Below, piece after piece: positions 7,620-16,729 of a stretch of 64,000 nucleotides of DNA (positions within the stretch are counted from its first letter, which is position 1; each line of letters opens with the position of its first letter). Source of the DNA: Verrucomicrobium sp. BvORR034 (GTDB lineage Bacteria > Verrucomicrobiota > Verrucomicrobiia > Verrucomicrobiales > Verrucomicrobiaceae). The notes under the pieces are model-generated. The model ran no database searches, was not told the DNA's origin, and saw nothing but the letters and a program-made list of their open reading frames with translations. The position numbers were made by a program, and so were the translations under genes. The stretch spans positions 1 through 64,000 of the forward strand of contig NZ_BATQ01000072.1 of assembly GCF_000739635.1 (NCBI RefSeq), given 5' to 3'.

Positions 7620-10600
7620 ATGAAACACCCTCGCCACCCCCGTGCCTTCCGCCTTTGCCTTGCTCGATACACTGCGCTTCTTGCCGTGGGCCTTGGCCTG
7701 CTGGCCGCCCGGCTCCCCGCCCAGACCCTGACGTGGGACACCGCTCCAGCCTCTGGCGGGGTGCAAAACGGCAACGGCACGTGGAACACCACGGTGGCGA
7801 ACTGGATTGACTCCGTCTCCGGAAACAACGTGCTGTGGACCAACAGCGGCCTGGAGGTGGCGCAGTTCGGCAGCACCACGCCGGCGAACCCCAGTGTGGT
7901 CACGGTCTCTGGCAACATGAACCTGAAAGGGCTGGTCTTTCTGCCGCTGGGGATCACCACACCGGTGGCGGGCAACCAGTACAGCATCAACGGATCGGCT
8001 GCCAACACGGTGCTGAACTTTGGCGATGGCGGCTATATCGAGATGGCTGACTTTTCCTCCGGTGGCTCCCAATTTGCCGCCTTGGGTGCGAACATCGCGA
8101 TTCAAGGAAGCAACCTGACCATCCGCAAGACCGCGGGCAGCGGCACGGTCACGCAGTTCCTGAATCTCAACATGGCGTCCAACCCCAACCTCACGGGCAC
8201 GCTCACCATCGGCAGCTACATCTATCTCGGCGTCACATCGCAGGCCACTATTGGTAATGTCAGCTCCATTGTCGTCCAGACCAACGGCACCCTCACGCTG
8301 GGGCCGACTAATGCGACCTTCAACCAGGCGATCACGGCTGCGGGCTATGCGCACGCTTACGGTGCCATCCGTATCTTGGCCTCAAACGTGACTCTGTCCG
8401 GCGGGATCACCATGACGGGTGACATGGGCATCCTCACTCACTCGTCCAACACCGGCATCTTGATCAACTCCGCCATCACCGACGGAGGGAACGGCTATGC
8501 GTTTCACCGGTACTCCCTGACCAAGAACGATGGCACATTCACTCTCACTGCCGCGAACACCTACGGCGGCAAGACCGTGCTGGGGCGCAACATGGCTGGC
8601 TACACCGGAGGCATCACCATTCTCGACTTTGCCGCCACGGGCGCACCCGTGCAGGACATCCTCTACAACGGATTGACCACGGCCGGGGGCCTGGAGTTTG
8701 CCGGATCTCCCGTGGCGAGTGCCATCGGCAGCTCGCTGCTCATCCTCAATGGCAAGGCGGGGACGGACAATGTGCAGCGTTTTGGCAATGTGTCCGTCAC
8801 CGGATTGAAAGGGGATATCCAGGTGAACTCCGGCGCAGGAGGCAGTATGACGCTCCAGCTCGGCACCATCACCCGCACGGGCGCGGGCATGATCTCCTTC
8901 ACCGGTCCCGTGCAGGGCAGCATCACCACCACCACGGTGGATGGTTTCCTCGGACCCTGGGCTACTTATAAAAGCGGCACGGGCTATGCCACCTGGGCTC
9001 AAGTATCATCCGGCGTTGTCACCGGCTTCACCGGCAGCACCACGCACGCCACGGGAGTGGCCCAGGCCAGCAATGTGGCCACGCATCTCACGATTGGCAG
9101 CACCTCCACGGGAGTGGTCACCCCAGAAGCCGCGGTGAGCTACCTTGCCACGGTATCGATGACGGATACCGCGAGTAATCGCACCGTCGCTATCGGCAAC
9201 GGCAACACGTTGCGGCTGGCGGCTGTGGGCGGCGTGCAGATTGCCTCGGACGCGCGGAATCTCACCATCGGTGAACTTGGTGTCAGCAGTTTCCTTTCCG
9301 CCGGCGGTTCTTCAGCTGGTGCTGGGCAGCTCTATCTGACCAACAACTCCACCACCTCCCTGCTCACCATCCACTCAGGTATCACCAACAACGCCGGGGG
9401 CGGTGCGGTCAACGTCCTCATCAATGGGGCAAGCGGCTCCACCACCGTGCTCACCGGCACGGGCAGCTACACCGGGGGCACCACCATCGCCAGCGGGGCG
9501 CTGGAGATACGCAACGGGGCCGCCCTGGGCACCTCCGGACTCATCTCCGTTCAGGATGGCGCCTCCCTGCGGCTGTCTGGTGGCATTACCTTGAACCGTG
9601 CCGTCACCCTCTCCGGGATCGGCACCTCGGTGGCTGTGGAGGGCGCCCTGCGGAATGTCAGTGGGGACAACACGATTTCCGGGCTCATCACCCAGTTGAC
9701 CTCCACCACCATCAGTTCCGATGCGGGCACGCTGCGGCTTCAGGCGGCCACGGCCGCCACCAATGCCATCACCGGCACCTTTGCCATCGCCTTCGGCGGA
9801 CGTTCCAACATCATCGTGGACGGCCGCATCAATGTCGGCACCGGAGGCGTCACGAAGACCGGCAACGGTACGCTCATCCTGAATGGCGACAACAACTTCA
9901 CCGGCAACGTCACGATCAACGGCGGCGTGGTACGGGTAGGGCATGTCAACGCCCTAGGCAACAACGCCGGCACCTTTAGCCTCACGGATATCAATACCGG
10001 CGGGACGCTGGAGCTGACAGGCGGTTTGACACTCTCGGCAGAACCCATCTCGCTGGGCAGTACGGGATTCAACAACACCGGCGGCATCCGGAATGGCAGC
10101 GGGGACAACACCCTCACAGGACTCATCACGGTGGACAACACCTCGCGCATCGAGTCTCAAAGCGGCACCCTCACCCTGGATGTCGCCTCGGGCAATGCCA
10201 TCATCAAGGACAACAGCGGCAGCAACCGGTCGCTCACCTTTGGCGGGGCGGGAAACATCGTGGTGCTGGATGCGATTGCCCGGCAGAATACCGGAGCCTT
10301 TACCGTCACGAAAGACGGCACGGGGACCCTCATCTTGAAGGCGGTGAACACTTATGACGGAGCCACGACGGTGAATGCGGGCGAGATGCATCTGGACTAC
10401 ACCGGTCTGGCCACGCCCACGAACCTGCTCTACAACGGCCTGTCAGCCCCTGGGGCGCTCCGGCTCGCGGGCGGCACGCTCCGGCTCACAGGCAAGACGG
10501 GCGGCGGAGTCAGCACGTCCCAGCACTTTGGGAACTTCTCCATCGGCATTGGCATGTCGAACCTGAAGCTCGTGCAAAACGGCGGGGCGGGCGTCACGGT

Positions 10601-12734
10601 GGATCTAGGAAACCTCGCGCGGGGCAACTCGGCCAGCATCCTGCAGATCGACGCGGTGACGGATGCGCCTGATACCACTGGCACGGGCGGCCCCATCAAT
10701 CTCACCACCACCGGAGGCGTGGACAACGCCATCATCAGCCACGACGGCATCGTCTCCTTCACCTGGGGGAAGAGCGACTGGGCGGCCACCACGGCCAAGT
10801 CGGGTGACCGCCGGCGCATCGTCGGGCTTTCCAGCATCGAGGACGGCTACACCGCGGGCGCGGCCACCTCCCTGGCTGGCAATGCCGATGTGGTGATGGG
10901 GGCGGGCGTGATCCAGCTCAGTGACTCCACGGACATCACCAGCCTGCGGTTTAATGCAGCGCAGAGCAGCTACCTTGGTATGGGCACCGGGGTGATCCTG
11001 ACCACCGGCGGCATCCTCGTGGGGGAGGGCGTGGGGGCGAATACGACCTACATCGACGGCGGCATCCTCCGCAGTGCCTCCACCGGCACCAGCTTTGACC
11101 TCGCCGATCTCGTGGTCATCCAGAACAACACCCAGGGTGATCTTGTCATCAGCTCTGTCATTGCCAACAACGCCACCGCTGCCAGCCAGACGACGCTGAC
11201 GAAGGCCGGTGTGGGCACCGTGGTGCTGGAGACGGCGGTGCACACCTTCACCGGGACCGTGTCGGTGGTGGAGGGCACGTTGTGGCTGAAGTCGGGCAGC
11301 ATCAACAGCGGCACACAGTTCACGATTGGCGGTGGGGCCGCCAGCGGCAAGCTCAAGGTCGGGAATAACACGGCCAGCCTCACCCTGCAGGGCGACTGGC
11401 TGCGCACGGAAGGCTACGGCACGGCGAACGCTGTGGTCGGCGGTGGCACGTTTGTTTCCAAGATTGTCATCGACTTTGACGCCCTGGTCAGTGACTTCCG
11501 GCGCGGCACCATCGGCGGCACCGGCCTTTATGAAAACAACATCGGTGTCGAGGTGTCTGCCAACGCGGCGCTGCTCCAGCTCGGGGCAAACAATACCTAT
11601 GCAGGCAGGACCACCATTCAGCGCGGGATCGTAGAGGTGGAGACACTGGCGAACACCGGGCAGACCAGCTCGCTCGGGACAGGGGATTTCGGTGGAGATG
11701 CCAGCAACTCGATCATCTATCTGGCCGGTCTTTCGAGTGGATCGGGCCTCACGGTGGAGTCGACCCTGCGTTACGTGGGCTCCACGAACTCCGTGACCAA
11801 CCGTTCTGTGCAGATCAACAACAACGGCACCCAGTCGGCCATTGCCGCTGCAGTGGGCATCATTGAGAACACGGGCACCGGCACGTTGCAATTCACCTCG
11901 CTCTTTACCGCGGCGGGGACCAACACGAACGCCCGCAAGCTCCGGCTGACCGGCACCAATGCGGGTGACAACCGGATCGTTGGCATCAGCGATGTCGACG
12001 GCACGATCAAGACTCAGATTGAGAAGACCGGTGTCGGGACCTGGGGCATCACTGGCAGCAATACCTACAGCGGGGGGACGGCTGTGACTGCGGGGATTTT
12101 GCAGGCGCTCAATACGGCGGCGGTCGGCACGGGCTCCGGCTCTGCGACCGGCACGGGCATGGTCACGGTGGCGGCAGGGGGTACCCTGGCGGGGACGGGA
12201 CGGGTGGCTCCCGCTGCAGGAAATCATGTCACGGTCAGTGGCAAAGTCTCCGTGGGGGATGCGACGCTCGCGGTGGCTCAGGCCAGCCGGTTGGAGATCG
12301 CCACCAGCGGCAGCGGCGTGCTCACCTTCAAAACCGGGAGCACCCTGGCGCTGGACTTGTTCACGGGCGTGGGATTGGGAAATAACGACGGCGTTGCCAC
12401 GGCGTCGGACGTCATGGTGGTGAATGGCTCGTTGGTGATCGAGAGCGGTGCTACTCTCGTGTTGGGGAATCCCAACCAGATGATGGAATGGACGGCCAAC
12501 GATTCCTGGAAACTCTTTGACTGGAGCGGGCTGAGCTCCCGCACCGGGGAGTTTAGTGTCCTGTCGCTGCCAGCCCTGGGTGGGGGATTGTCGTGGGACA
12601 CGAGCAAGCTCTATGTGGACGGGACGATTGCTGTGACGGCCGTGCCCGAGCCGGGGAGGATGATGTTGTTGGTGTTGGCGGCGGGCGTGGTGGGGTGGCG
12701 GCGGAGGAGGGGAGGTAGTTCGGTAAGACGGTGA
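7620..12734 (+). CDS. Giant autotransporter-repeat surface protein with PEP-CTERM sorting signal
   Basis: The 1,704-residue secreted protein has a signal peptide ending near LPAQ (about residue 36). Beta-helix-like repeats follow to ~1600, with many units of the autotransporter-associated strand type, for example TKTGNGTLILNGDNNFTG, TKDGTGTLILKAVNTYDG and TKAGVGTVVLETAVHTFTG. The C-terminus is a PEP-CTERM tag: VPEP, a hydrophobic stretch (MMLLVLAAGVVGW) and RRRRGG. Such tags direct exosortase-dependent export or anchoring, often in exopolysaccharide producers. No beta-barrel translocator is present, so it is not a true autotransporter. The start is ATG 7620; 15 residues upstream are in frame but would precede the signal peptide. 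The last codons (SSVRR) lie in a GGTAAGACGGTGATTCGG-type repeat. Confidence 0.92.
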   Translation: MKHPRHPRAFRLCLARYTALLAVGLGLLAARLPAQTLTWDTAPASGGVQNGNGTWNTTVANWIDSVSGNNVLWTNSGLEVAQFGSTTPANPSVVTVSGNMNLKGLVFLPLGITTPVAGNQYSINGSAANTVLNFGDGGYIEMADFSSGGSQFAALGANIAIQGSNLTIRKTAGSGTVTQFLNLNMASNPNLTGTLTIGSYIYLGVTSQATIGNVSSIVVQTNGTLTLGPTNATFNQAITAAGYAHAYGAIRILASNVTLSGGITMTGDMGILTHSSNTGILINSAITDGGNGYAFHRYSLTKNDGTFTLTAANTYGGKTVLGRNMAGYTGGITILDFAATGAPVQDILYNGLTTAGGLEFAGSPVASAIGSSLLILNGKAGTDNVQRFGNVSVTGLKGDIQVNSGAGGSMTLQLGTITRTGAGMISFTGPVQGSITTTTVDGFLGPWATYKSGTGYATWAQVSSGVVTGFTGSTTHATGVAQASNVATHLTIGSTSTGVVTPEAAVSYLATVSMTDTASNRTVAIGNGNTLRLAAVGGVQIASDARNLTIGELGVSSFLSAGGSSAGAGQLYLTNNSTTSLLTIHSGITNNAGGGAVNVLINGASGSTTVLTGTGSYTGGTTIASGALEIRNGAALGTSGLISVQDGASLRLSGGITLNRAVTLSGIGTSVAVEGALRNVSGDNTISGLITQLTSTTISSDAGTLRLQAATAATNAITGTFAIAFGGRSNIIVDGRINVGTGGVTKTGNGTLILNGDNNFTGNVTINGGVVRVGHVNALGNNAGTFSLTDINTGGTLELTGGLTLSAEPISLGSTGFNNTGGIRNGSGDNTLTGLITVDNTSRIESQSGTLTLDVASGNAIIKDNSGSNRSLTFGGAGNIVVLDAIARQNTGAFTVTKDGTGTLILKAVNTYDGATTVNAGEMHLDYTGLATPTNLLYNGLSAPGALRLAGGTLRLTGKTGGGVSTSQHFGNFSIGIGMSNLKLVQNGGAGVTVDLGNLARGNSASILQIDAVTDAPDTTGTGGPINLTTTGGVDNAIISHDGIVSFTWGKSDWAATTAKSGDRRRIVGLSSIEDGYTAGAATSLAGNADVVMGAGVIQLSDSTDITSLRFNAAQSSYLGMGTGVILTTGGILVGEGVGANTTYIDGGILRSASTGTSFDLADLVVIQNNTQGDLVISSVIANNATAASQTTLTKAGVGTVVLETAVHTFTGTVSVVEGTLWLKSGSINSGTQFTIGGGAASGKLKVGNNTASLTLQGDWLRTEGYGTANAVVGGGTFVSKIVIDFDALVSDFRRGTIGGTGLYENNIGVEVSANAALLQLGANNTYAGRTTIQRGIVEVETLANTGQTSSLGTGDFGGDASNSIIYLAGLSSGSGLTVESTLRYVGSTNSVTNRSVQINNNGTQSAIAAAVGIIENTGTGTLQFTSLFTAAGTNTNARKLRLTGTNAGDNRIVGISDVDGTIKTQIEKTGVGTWGITGSNTYSGGTAVTAGILQALNTAAVGTGSGSATGTGMVTVAAGGTLAGTGRVAPAAGNHVTVSGKVSVGDATLAVAQASRLEIATSGSGVLTFKTGSTLALDLFTGVGLGNNDGVATASDVMVVNGSLVIESGATLVLGNPNQMMEWTANDSWKLFDWSGLSSRTGEFSVLSLPALGGGLSWDTSKLYVDGTIAVTAVPEPGRMMLLVLAAGVVGWRRRRGGSSVRR

Positions 12735-12819
12735 TTCGGTAATTTAGTAAGTCGGCGGGGCGGAGGTAGAGTGACGATGATGGCGGTTCGTGAAAGTGAC
12801 GCTGCAGACGCTTCAGTTA

Positions 12820-12992
12820 GTGCCTCCTCACTTCGACAACTACAAGGGCACTGGGTGGTTGGGAGTCAAAGACCGGTGGGAGTGTGCAGCGGCGGGGGCC
12901 ATCAGCCTGCCTGCTCCCCCGTAAGATGGGCGACGTTCCCTCTGCCTGATCCGCTTCCAACACCGGTTGTAGTTGTCGACGTGAGGAGGCAC
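12820..12992. repeat. 173-bp element with 26-bp terminal inverted repeats
   Basis: The left arm 12820-12845 begins GTGCCTCCTCAC. The right arm 12967-12992 is its complement with one mismatch in 26. The inside carries no frame of interest. The shape fits a miniature inverted-repeat element or a large palindromic repeat. No clear target-site duplication is visible at the ends. Confidence 0.65.
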
Positions 12993-13120
12993 AATTTGCG
13001 GCATCTTGCGGCGAACGTCAGTCAGCGCATGACATCAGGTCCAACCGACGTGGAGGTGTTGATAAAAATGGGCCGATAGCGGGTGCTGTCGGCCTTCCCA
13101 CCTGATCATCCTCTTTGGAG

Positions 13121-13188
13121 GTACCCAGGGTCTCCGTCCACTTCGTGGCCTTTGCCCCTGGGCTGGGCTCTGTGTGCCTTTCAGGCCC
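13121..13188. repeat. 68-bp dispersed repeat, copy 2
   Basis: Same element and orientation as 1488-1555, with about four differences. The terminal hairpin here is GTGCCT-TTC-AGGCCC, so one stem pair is lost compared with copy 1. Confidence 0.75.
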
Positions 13189-13323
13189 AAATCCTCTGAG
13201 GGGACTTACTGGGGGCTGAGCCAGAGTCGGTTCCTTGGCGGGCACAGATTTCCCGGTCTGTAGCGGAGCAGCATTTTTGATGTTCAACCATCCTGTTGGT
13301 CGCGCCCCCTTAACCCTTGCCCC

Positions 13324-14250
13324 TTATTCCTTCTCCTTCACCTTCCTCGGTTCGGCAAAGATCACGTTCTTCACCAACATTTGACCGAGGGGGAGGTTGC
13401 TGCGCATTTGCAGCAGTTCATTGGTCACGTCCTGGGTGAGCGTGATGTGGCCGATGCGGAAGATGCGGAACGTTTGATCGGAGCCCGTGGCGCGATCGGC
13501 GCTGAGGGTGGCGGTGAGGTCGTTGCCATCGAAGAAGGCGCGGATCTCCACGTCGCTGTCCAGCTTGGCGGCTGAGAAGACAATGTTCAGATCATACGTG
13601 CCAGCGGGGAGGCTGGGCACGGTCCACTCGGCCACGCCTAGGGAGAGCGTTTTTGCGGAGGGGTCTGCGGGAACGCCCTGTACCTTGGCCGTGCTGGGAT
13701 GCAGCACCAGACCGGGTCGCTTGCCCATGCCTTGGCCGGGACCGGGAGGGCCTGGAGGGGGAGGCGGTGATCCGGGCGCTGTCACCATAGGGGTGCCGCC
13801 GACCACAGGAGGAGCAGCAGGCTGGAGCGCGGTATAAGGCATGGCGCCACCGTTGGAGATCAACTGCTTCACCTGCTCGATCTCCTTCTCCACCGTCTTG
13901 GCGTCAGACAGGCGGGCACGGGCGCTGAGCTGCTGGCGGAGCAACTCCAGCTGGCGCATGTAATCCTGCAGAACCGGGGCGTGAAGGCGGCGGAGGTTGG
14001 ACTTGTAGGTGGCGTCCAGCGTGTCCAGTCGGGACTGAAGGCTGGGTGATGCGGAGGCTGCGGGAACGGCTGCCGTCGCAGCGGAGGCAGAGGCGGGCGC
14101 GCCAGCCGGTGCAGAAACAGGAGCCGGTGCCGGTGCAGGACTCTGCGCTTGCAGGGCCAGAGAAGGCGCGGACAAGGAAACAACCAATGCCGCCACCCGG
14201 CACAGGCCAGGAAGGTGAGAAGGCTGGGAAATGGAGGAAAGGGGACGCAT
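13324..14250 (-). CDS. Secreted coiled-coil / beta-sandwich protein of unknown function
   Basis: The product has a signal peptide to about residue 36 (SLALQAQ), then a long Ala/Pro low-complexity linker, then a coiled coil (SLQSRLDTLDATYKSNLRRL through VEKEIEQVKQLI, ~70-130). A Pro/Gly segment and a C-terminal beta-sandwich-like domain (~180-300) follow, with AEWTVPSLPAGTYDLNIVF. That last pattern (W-V-x-x-L-x-x-G-x-Y) is typical of galactose-binding-like or DUF5077-type domains and is shared with the next two genes. The start was placed at ATG 14250; a GTG lies one codon upstream. It is the last gene of a three-gene same-strand cluster, 15 bp after its neighbour, so an operon is likely. Function unknown; probably periplasmic or cell-surface. 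Confidence 0.75.
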   Translation of the reverse strand: MRPLSSISQPSHLPGLCRVAALVVSLSAPSLALQAQSPAPAPAPVSAPAGAPASASAATAAVPAASASPSLQSRLDTLDATYKSNLRRLHAPVLQDYMRQLELLRQQLSARARLSDAKTVEKEIEQVKQLISNGGAMPYTALQPAAPPVVGGTPMVTAPGSPPPPPGPPGPGQGMGKRPGLVLHPSTAKVQGVPADPSAKTLSLGVAEWTVPSLPAGTYDLNIVFSAAKLDSDVEIRAFFDGNDLTATLSADRATGSDQTFRIFRIGHITLTQDVTNELLQMRSNLPLGQMLVKNVIFAEPRKVKEKE

Positions 14251-14265
14251 CACGCGGTTCGCTGG

Positions 14266-15894
14266 TCAGTTCGCGGTCGTGTTCGTGTTCGCGGGGGGCG
14301 CAGGCTTTTCCTGGTCGGGTGAGACCGCCCAGGCCCCTGGCGGGATGGGGCGCTGCCGGGCCTGCTTCTCGCGTTCCTTGAGATTGGAGAGGGTCATTTC
14401 CTCGAAGCGGCGGGGATTCTTTGCCCGCGCGGTGGGCGTGTTCACACAGGCGAGGCCGTTGTCCACCAGGACACCGGCGAAGTCGCCCACGCCCTCGAGC
14501 TGCACAGCCACCAGCAGGTGACCGTCCGGGTCCTTGGTGCCGCGGGTCAGGATCTTGAGGGGGCGCCCTTGGAGGAATGCGTCGGTGAAGACCTGTGCCT
14601 GCTTGCCCAGGAGATAGATGTCATCCGGTTCCAGGCCAAAGTAGTCACTGCACATCTTGACCTGTGCCCCACCGTGGACGGAGAGGGGCGGGCAGGTCAC
14701 CCACAGGAGGCGGACGGGCACGGACTCACCCTGATAGCTGACCAGAAATTCATCGCCCGTATTGTTCACGCTGGAGATGTAGGTGGCCCCCTCCCATTCC
14801 TTGAACCCTTGTCCACGCAGGCTGGTGGTGGGGGGGGCCGCATTGCTCACGGCACTGATGCGATCAGGTCGTTCCAGCAGGCGTTGGGCGGCGCGAGTCT
14901 CCACCTGAAGGTCGGCGACGGCCTCTTCGTCATTTCGGGCGTGCGCTTGTTCTGCCAGTTTGTTTACCTTGTCGATGTAGGCATCCACGTACGGCTTGAT
15001 GGACTGCTGGATGCGGGCCACCCGGCTCTCATTGATCTTGGTCACCTCATCCACGGCCGGGGCAGGGGGCGTGCTGCCATCCGGAGGAGCTGCGGGAGGA
15101 GGGGTGTCACCTTCCTTCGCGGGAGTGAGGCGCACTTCCTTCAGCCGCATGACCCCGCCAGAACCGCGCGTGCGGGTGATTTTTACCGCGAACCTGGCAG
15201 AGGTTCGGTTCAGCGTGATGGGGGCGAGCTGGAGGTAGGCAGGCTTGTCCCAGCCTCCAGTGTCGGCTACCTGTCCGGCACGGCGGTTCATGGCCGCACC
15301 TGCCAGACTCGAGTCTTCGTAAAATTCAAATTCGCCTCCGGTGATCTGGTCTTCACTCACCGAGTAGATGCTCATGCGGGTGGGCGGATCGCCCATGGGA
15401 GCGACGGAGTAGGTCACCACCACATTGTACTTCCCTGGGACCATCTTTTGCACATCCCAGACGGCGATGCTGCCCACGGTCTTCCAGTTGGTCAGGTCGC
15501 CCGCGGTCCGGTCATAGGAAACGGTGCCGCTGGGCCGGGCATCGGCCGCCTTTAGCACCACCACGTTTGAGAGGGTGGGATCGTCCAGGGACTTCGCGTA
15601 CAGATCCGCCAGCTCCTGGCGCAGACGCTGAGCGGTTAGGGCCTGCTCGTAGTCGCCCTCCCCACCCACCTCGCGGGACAGATTGCCCAAGGCCACGGCA
15701 TATTGTTCCGCCAGTGTTTTGGAGGACGCCAGGGCGCGCAGGGCATACTGCTGTCGCAACTGGCTCAGTTCTACGGGTTCTCCGGGGATGACGGCGGCGG
15801 GCGGTGTCGGGGCCGCCGTCGGTGGTGCTTGGGCGAGAGAGAGGCTGACGAAAGTCAGGTGCGGCAACAACAGCAGAGCAAGACGCGTTTTCAC
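14266..15894 (-). CDS. Secreted protein: coiled coils, beta-sandwich and C-terminal nuclease-like (SNase) domain
   Basis: 542 residues. A signal peptide (KTRLALLLLPHLTFVSLSLA) is followed by a helical segment and a beta-sandwich with IAVWDVQKMVPGKYNVVV near residues 145-165. Next comes a Pro-rich linker, then a second coiled coil (INESRVARIQQSIKPYVDAY). The C-terminal ~170 residues look like a staphylococcal-nuclease fold: FLVSYQGESVPVRLLWVTCPP, a KQAQVFTDAFLQGRPLKIL helix, and FAGVLVDNGLACVN. The catalytic DGDT and PE elements are NTGDEF and PP here, so activity is doubtful. The start is GTG 15894, 22 bp after the upstream stop, which gives a proper signal peptide. An ATG at 15948 would overlap the upstream gene by 32 bases. 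Confidence 0.75.
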   Translation of the reverse strand: MKTRLALLLLPHLTFVSLSLAQAPPTAAPTPPAAVIPGEPVELSQLRQQYALRALASSKTLAEQYAVALGNLSREVGGEGDYEQALTAQRLRQELADLYAKSLDDPTLSNVVVLKAADARPSGTVSYDRTAGDLTNWKTVGSIAVWDVQKMVPGKYNVVVTYSVAPMGDPPTRMSIYSVSEDQITGGEFEFYEDSSLAGAAMNRRAGQVADTGGWDKPAYLQLAPITLNRTSARFAVKITRTRGSGGVMRLKEVRLTPAKEGDTPPPAAPPDGSTPPAPAVDEVTKINESRVARIQQSIKPYVDAYIDKVNKLAEQAHARNDEEAVADLQVETRAAQRLLERPDRISAVSNAAPPTTSLRGQGFKEWEGATYISSVNNTGDEFLVSYQGESVPVRLLWVTCPPLSVHGGAQVKMCSDYFGLEPDDIYLLGKQAQVFTDAFLQGRPLKILTRGTKDPDGHLLVAVQLEGVGDFAGVLVDNGLACVNTPTARAKNPRRFEEMTLSNLKEREKQARQRPIPPGAWAVSPDQEKPAPPANTNTTAN

Positions 15895-15916
15895 CGGCTT
15901 GAGGGAGGGGAAGGGA

Positions 15917-16651
15917 TTAACGGGCGGCCGGCATGAGTACCAGACCATACACGCGCAGAGAGGCGCTTTTCTCAGGCGCTTTCGCTTTCAAGGTGAGAAT
16001 GCCGCTGCCATCGCGGACACGCAGGGTGCCCAGAGACTTCTCCTCCGCCCGCTTCAGGGGCGGGCGGCAGGTCGCGCTCAGGGAGTAAAAGGACTCCTGC
16101 AGGATCACCTCGCCGTCGTCCGCGGTGTAGCGGAGCAGGACCTCGTAGCCGCCGGGGGGCAGGTCGGGCAGCTTCCACGTGGCGGTAGCCCCTGGGTTGC
16201 TGAAGCCACTCAGGACTGTGCCTTGGGCGTCCAGAGTCAGGCCGTTCAGCATGGCGTCGCTGAGCTTGAACTCAATCTTGTCCGGCAGACTCTTGGCCAG
16301 CAGGCTCAGAGCCTGGGCTTTCAGAGCGGGAAGCTCCTTCTCCAGGGCAGCAATTTCTTTCTCCAGCTTCAGGCGCTCATCCCGGGCGCGGATGGCCCCG
16401 GCAAAGTCCTGGGCAAAAGCCAGTTTTTTCTCCAGAGCGATCAGCTCATCGCGCTGGGTGCGCTTCTCCGGCAGAATCGCGCCGACCAAATCCTGGCGCA
16501 GTTGCAGCTTCATGGACCGCAGGTCCCGCTCGGGAGACGCATCTTGAGCGGCGGAGGAATGCTGGGAAGCAAATAGCAATACCGCCAACAGGGCGGCTGA
16601 GACGGCCCGTGAGGGGAGGATAGAGAGTGAGGAGAACAGTCGGACAGGCAA
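15917..16651 (-). CDS. Secreted coiled-coil / beta-sandwich protein of unknown function
   Basis: 244 residues. The hydrophobic signal peptide (AVSAALLAVLLFASQHSSAA) is followed by a strongly charged coiled coil (~45-120; LIALEKKLAFAQDFAGAI, EKEIAALEKELPALKAQ). The C-terminal beta-sandwich contains WKLPDLPPGGYEVLLRY and ends LRVYGLVLMP. It is the first gene of a three-gene cluster whose products all pair a coiled coil with the same W-x-L-x-x-L-x-x-G-x-Y domain. The only start that keeps the signal peptide is TTG 16651. I do not recognise a named family. A structural or binding role at the envelope is a guess. Confidence 0.7.
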   Translation of the reverse strand: MPVRLFSSLSILPSRAVSAALLAVLLFASQHSSAAQDASPERDLRSMKLQLRQDLVGAILPEKRTQRDELIALEKKLAFAQDFAGAIRARDERLKLEKEIAALEKELPALKAQALSLLAKSLPDKIEFKLSDAMLNGLTLDAQGTVLSGFSNPGATATWKLPDLPPGGYEVLLRYTADDGEVILQESFYSLSATCRPPLKRAEEKSLGTLRVRDGSGILTLKAKAPEKSASLRVYGLVLMPAAR

Positions 16652-16729
16652 AGGAGACGCGCGGGTGCTGATTTGTACGGAATTACTCCTGATCCAGCAT
16701 AATGATTACCATGATGGCGGCAAGCCCAT

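Larger units (their letters stand above)
12735..13323. other. Intergenic, repeat-bearing, no supported gene
   Basis: 589 bases between the PEP-CTERM gene and the convergent secreted-protein cluster. It holds GGTAATTTAGTAAG repeat text right after the stop, a 173-bp element bounded by 26-bp inverted repeats (12820-12992), and copy 2 of the 68-bp dispersed repeat (13121-13188). Confidence 0.7.

Noticed and set aside
12820-12992. Integron attC site
   Set aside because: The inverted repeat is long and almost perfect, and the RYYYAAC / GTTRRRY core boxes expected at the ends are missing; no integrase is present.
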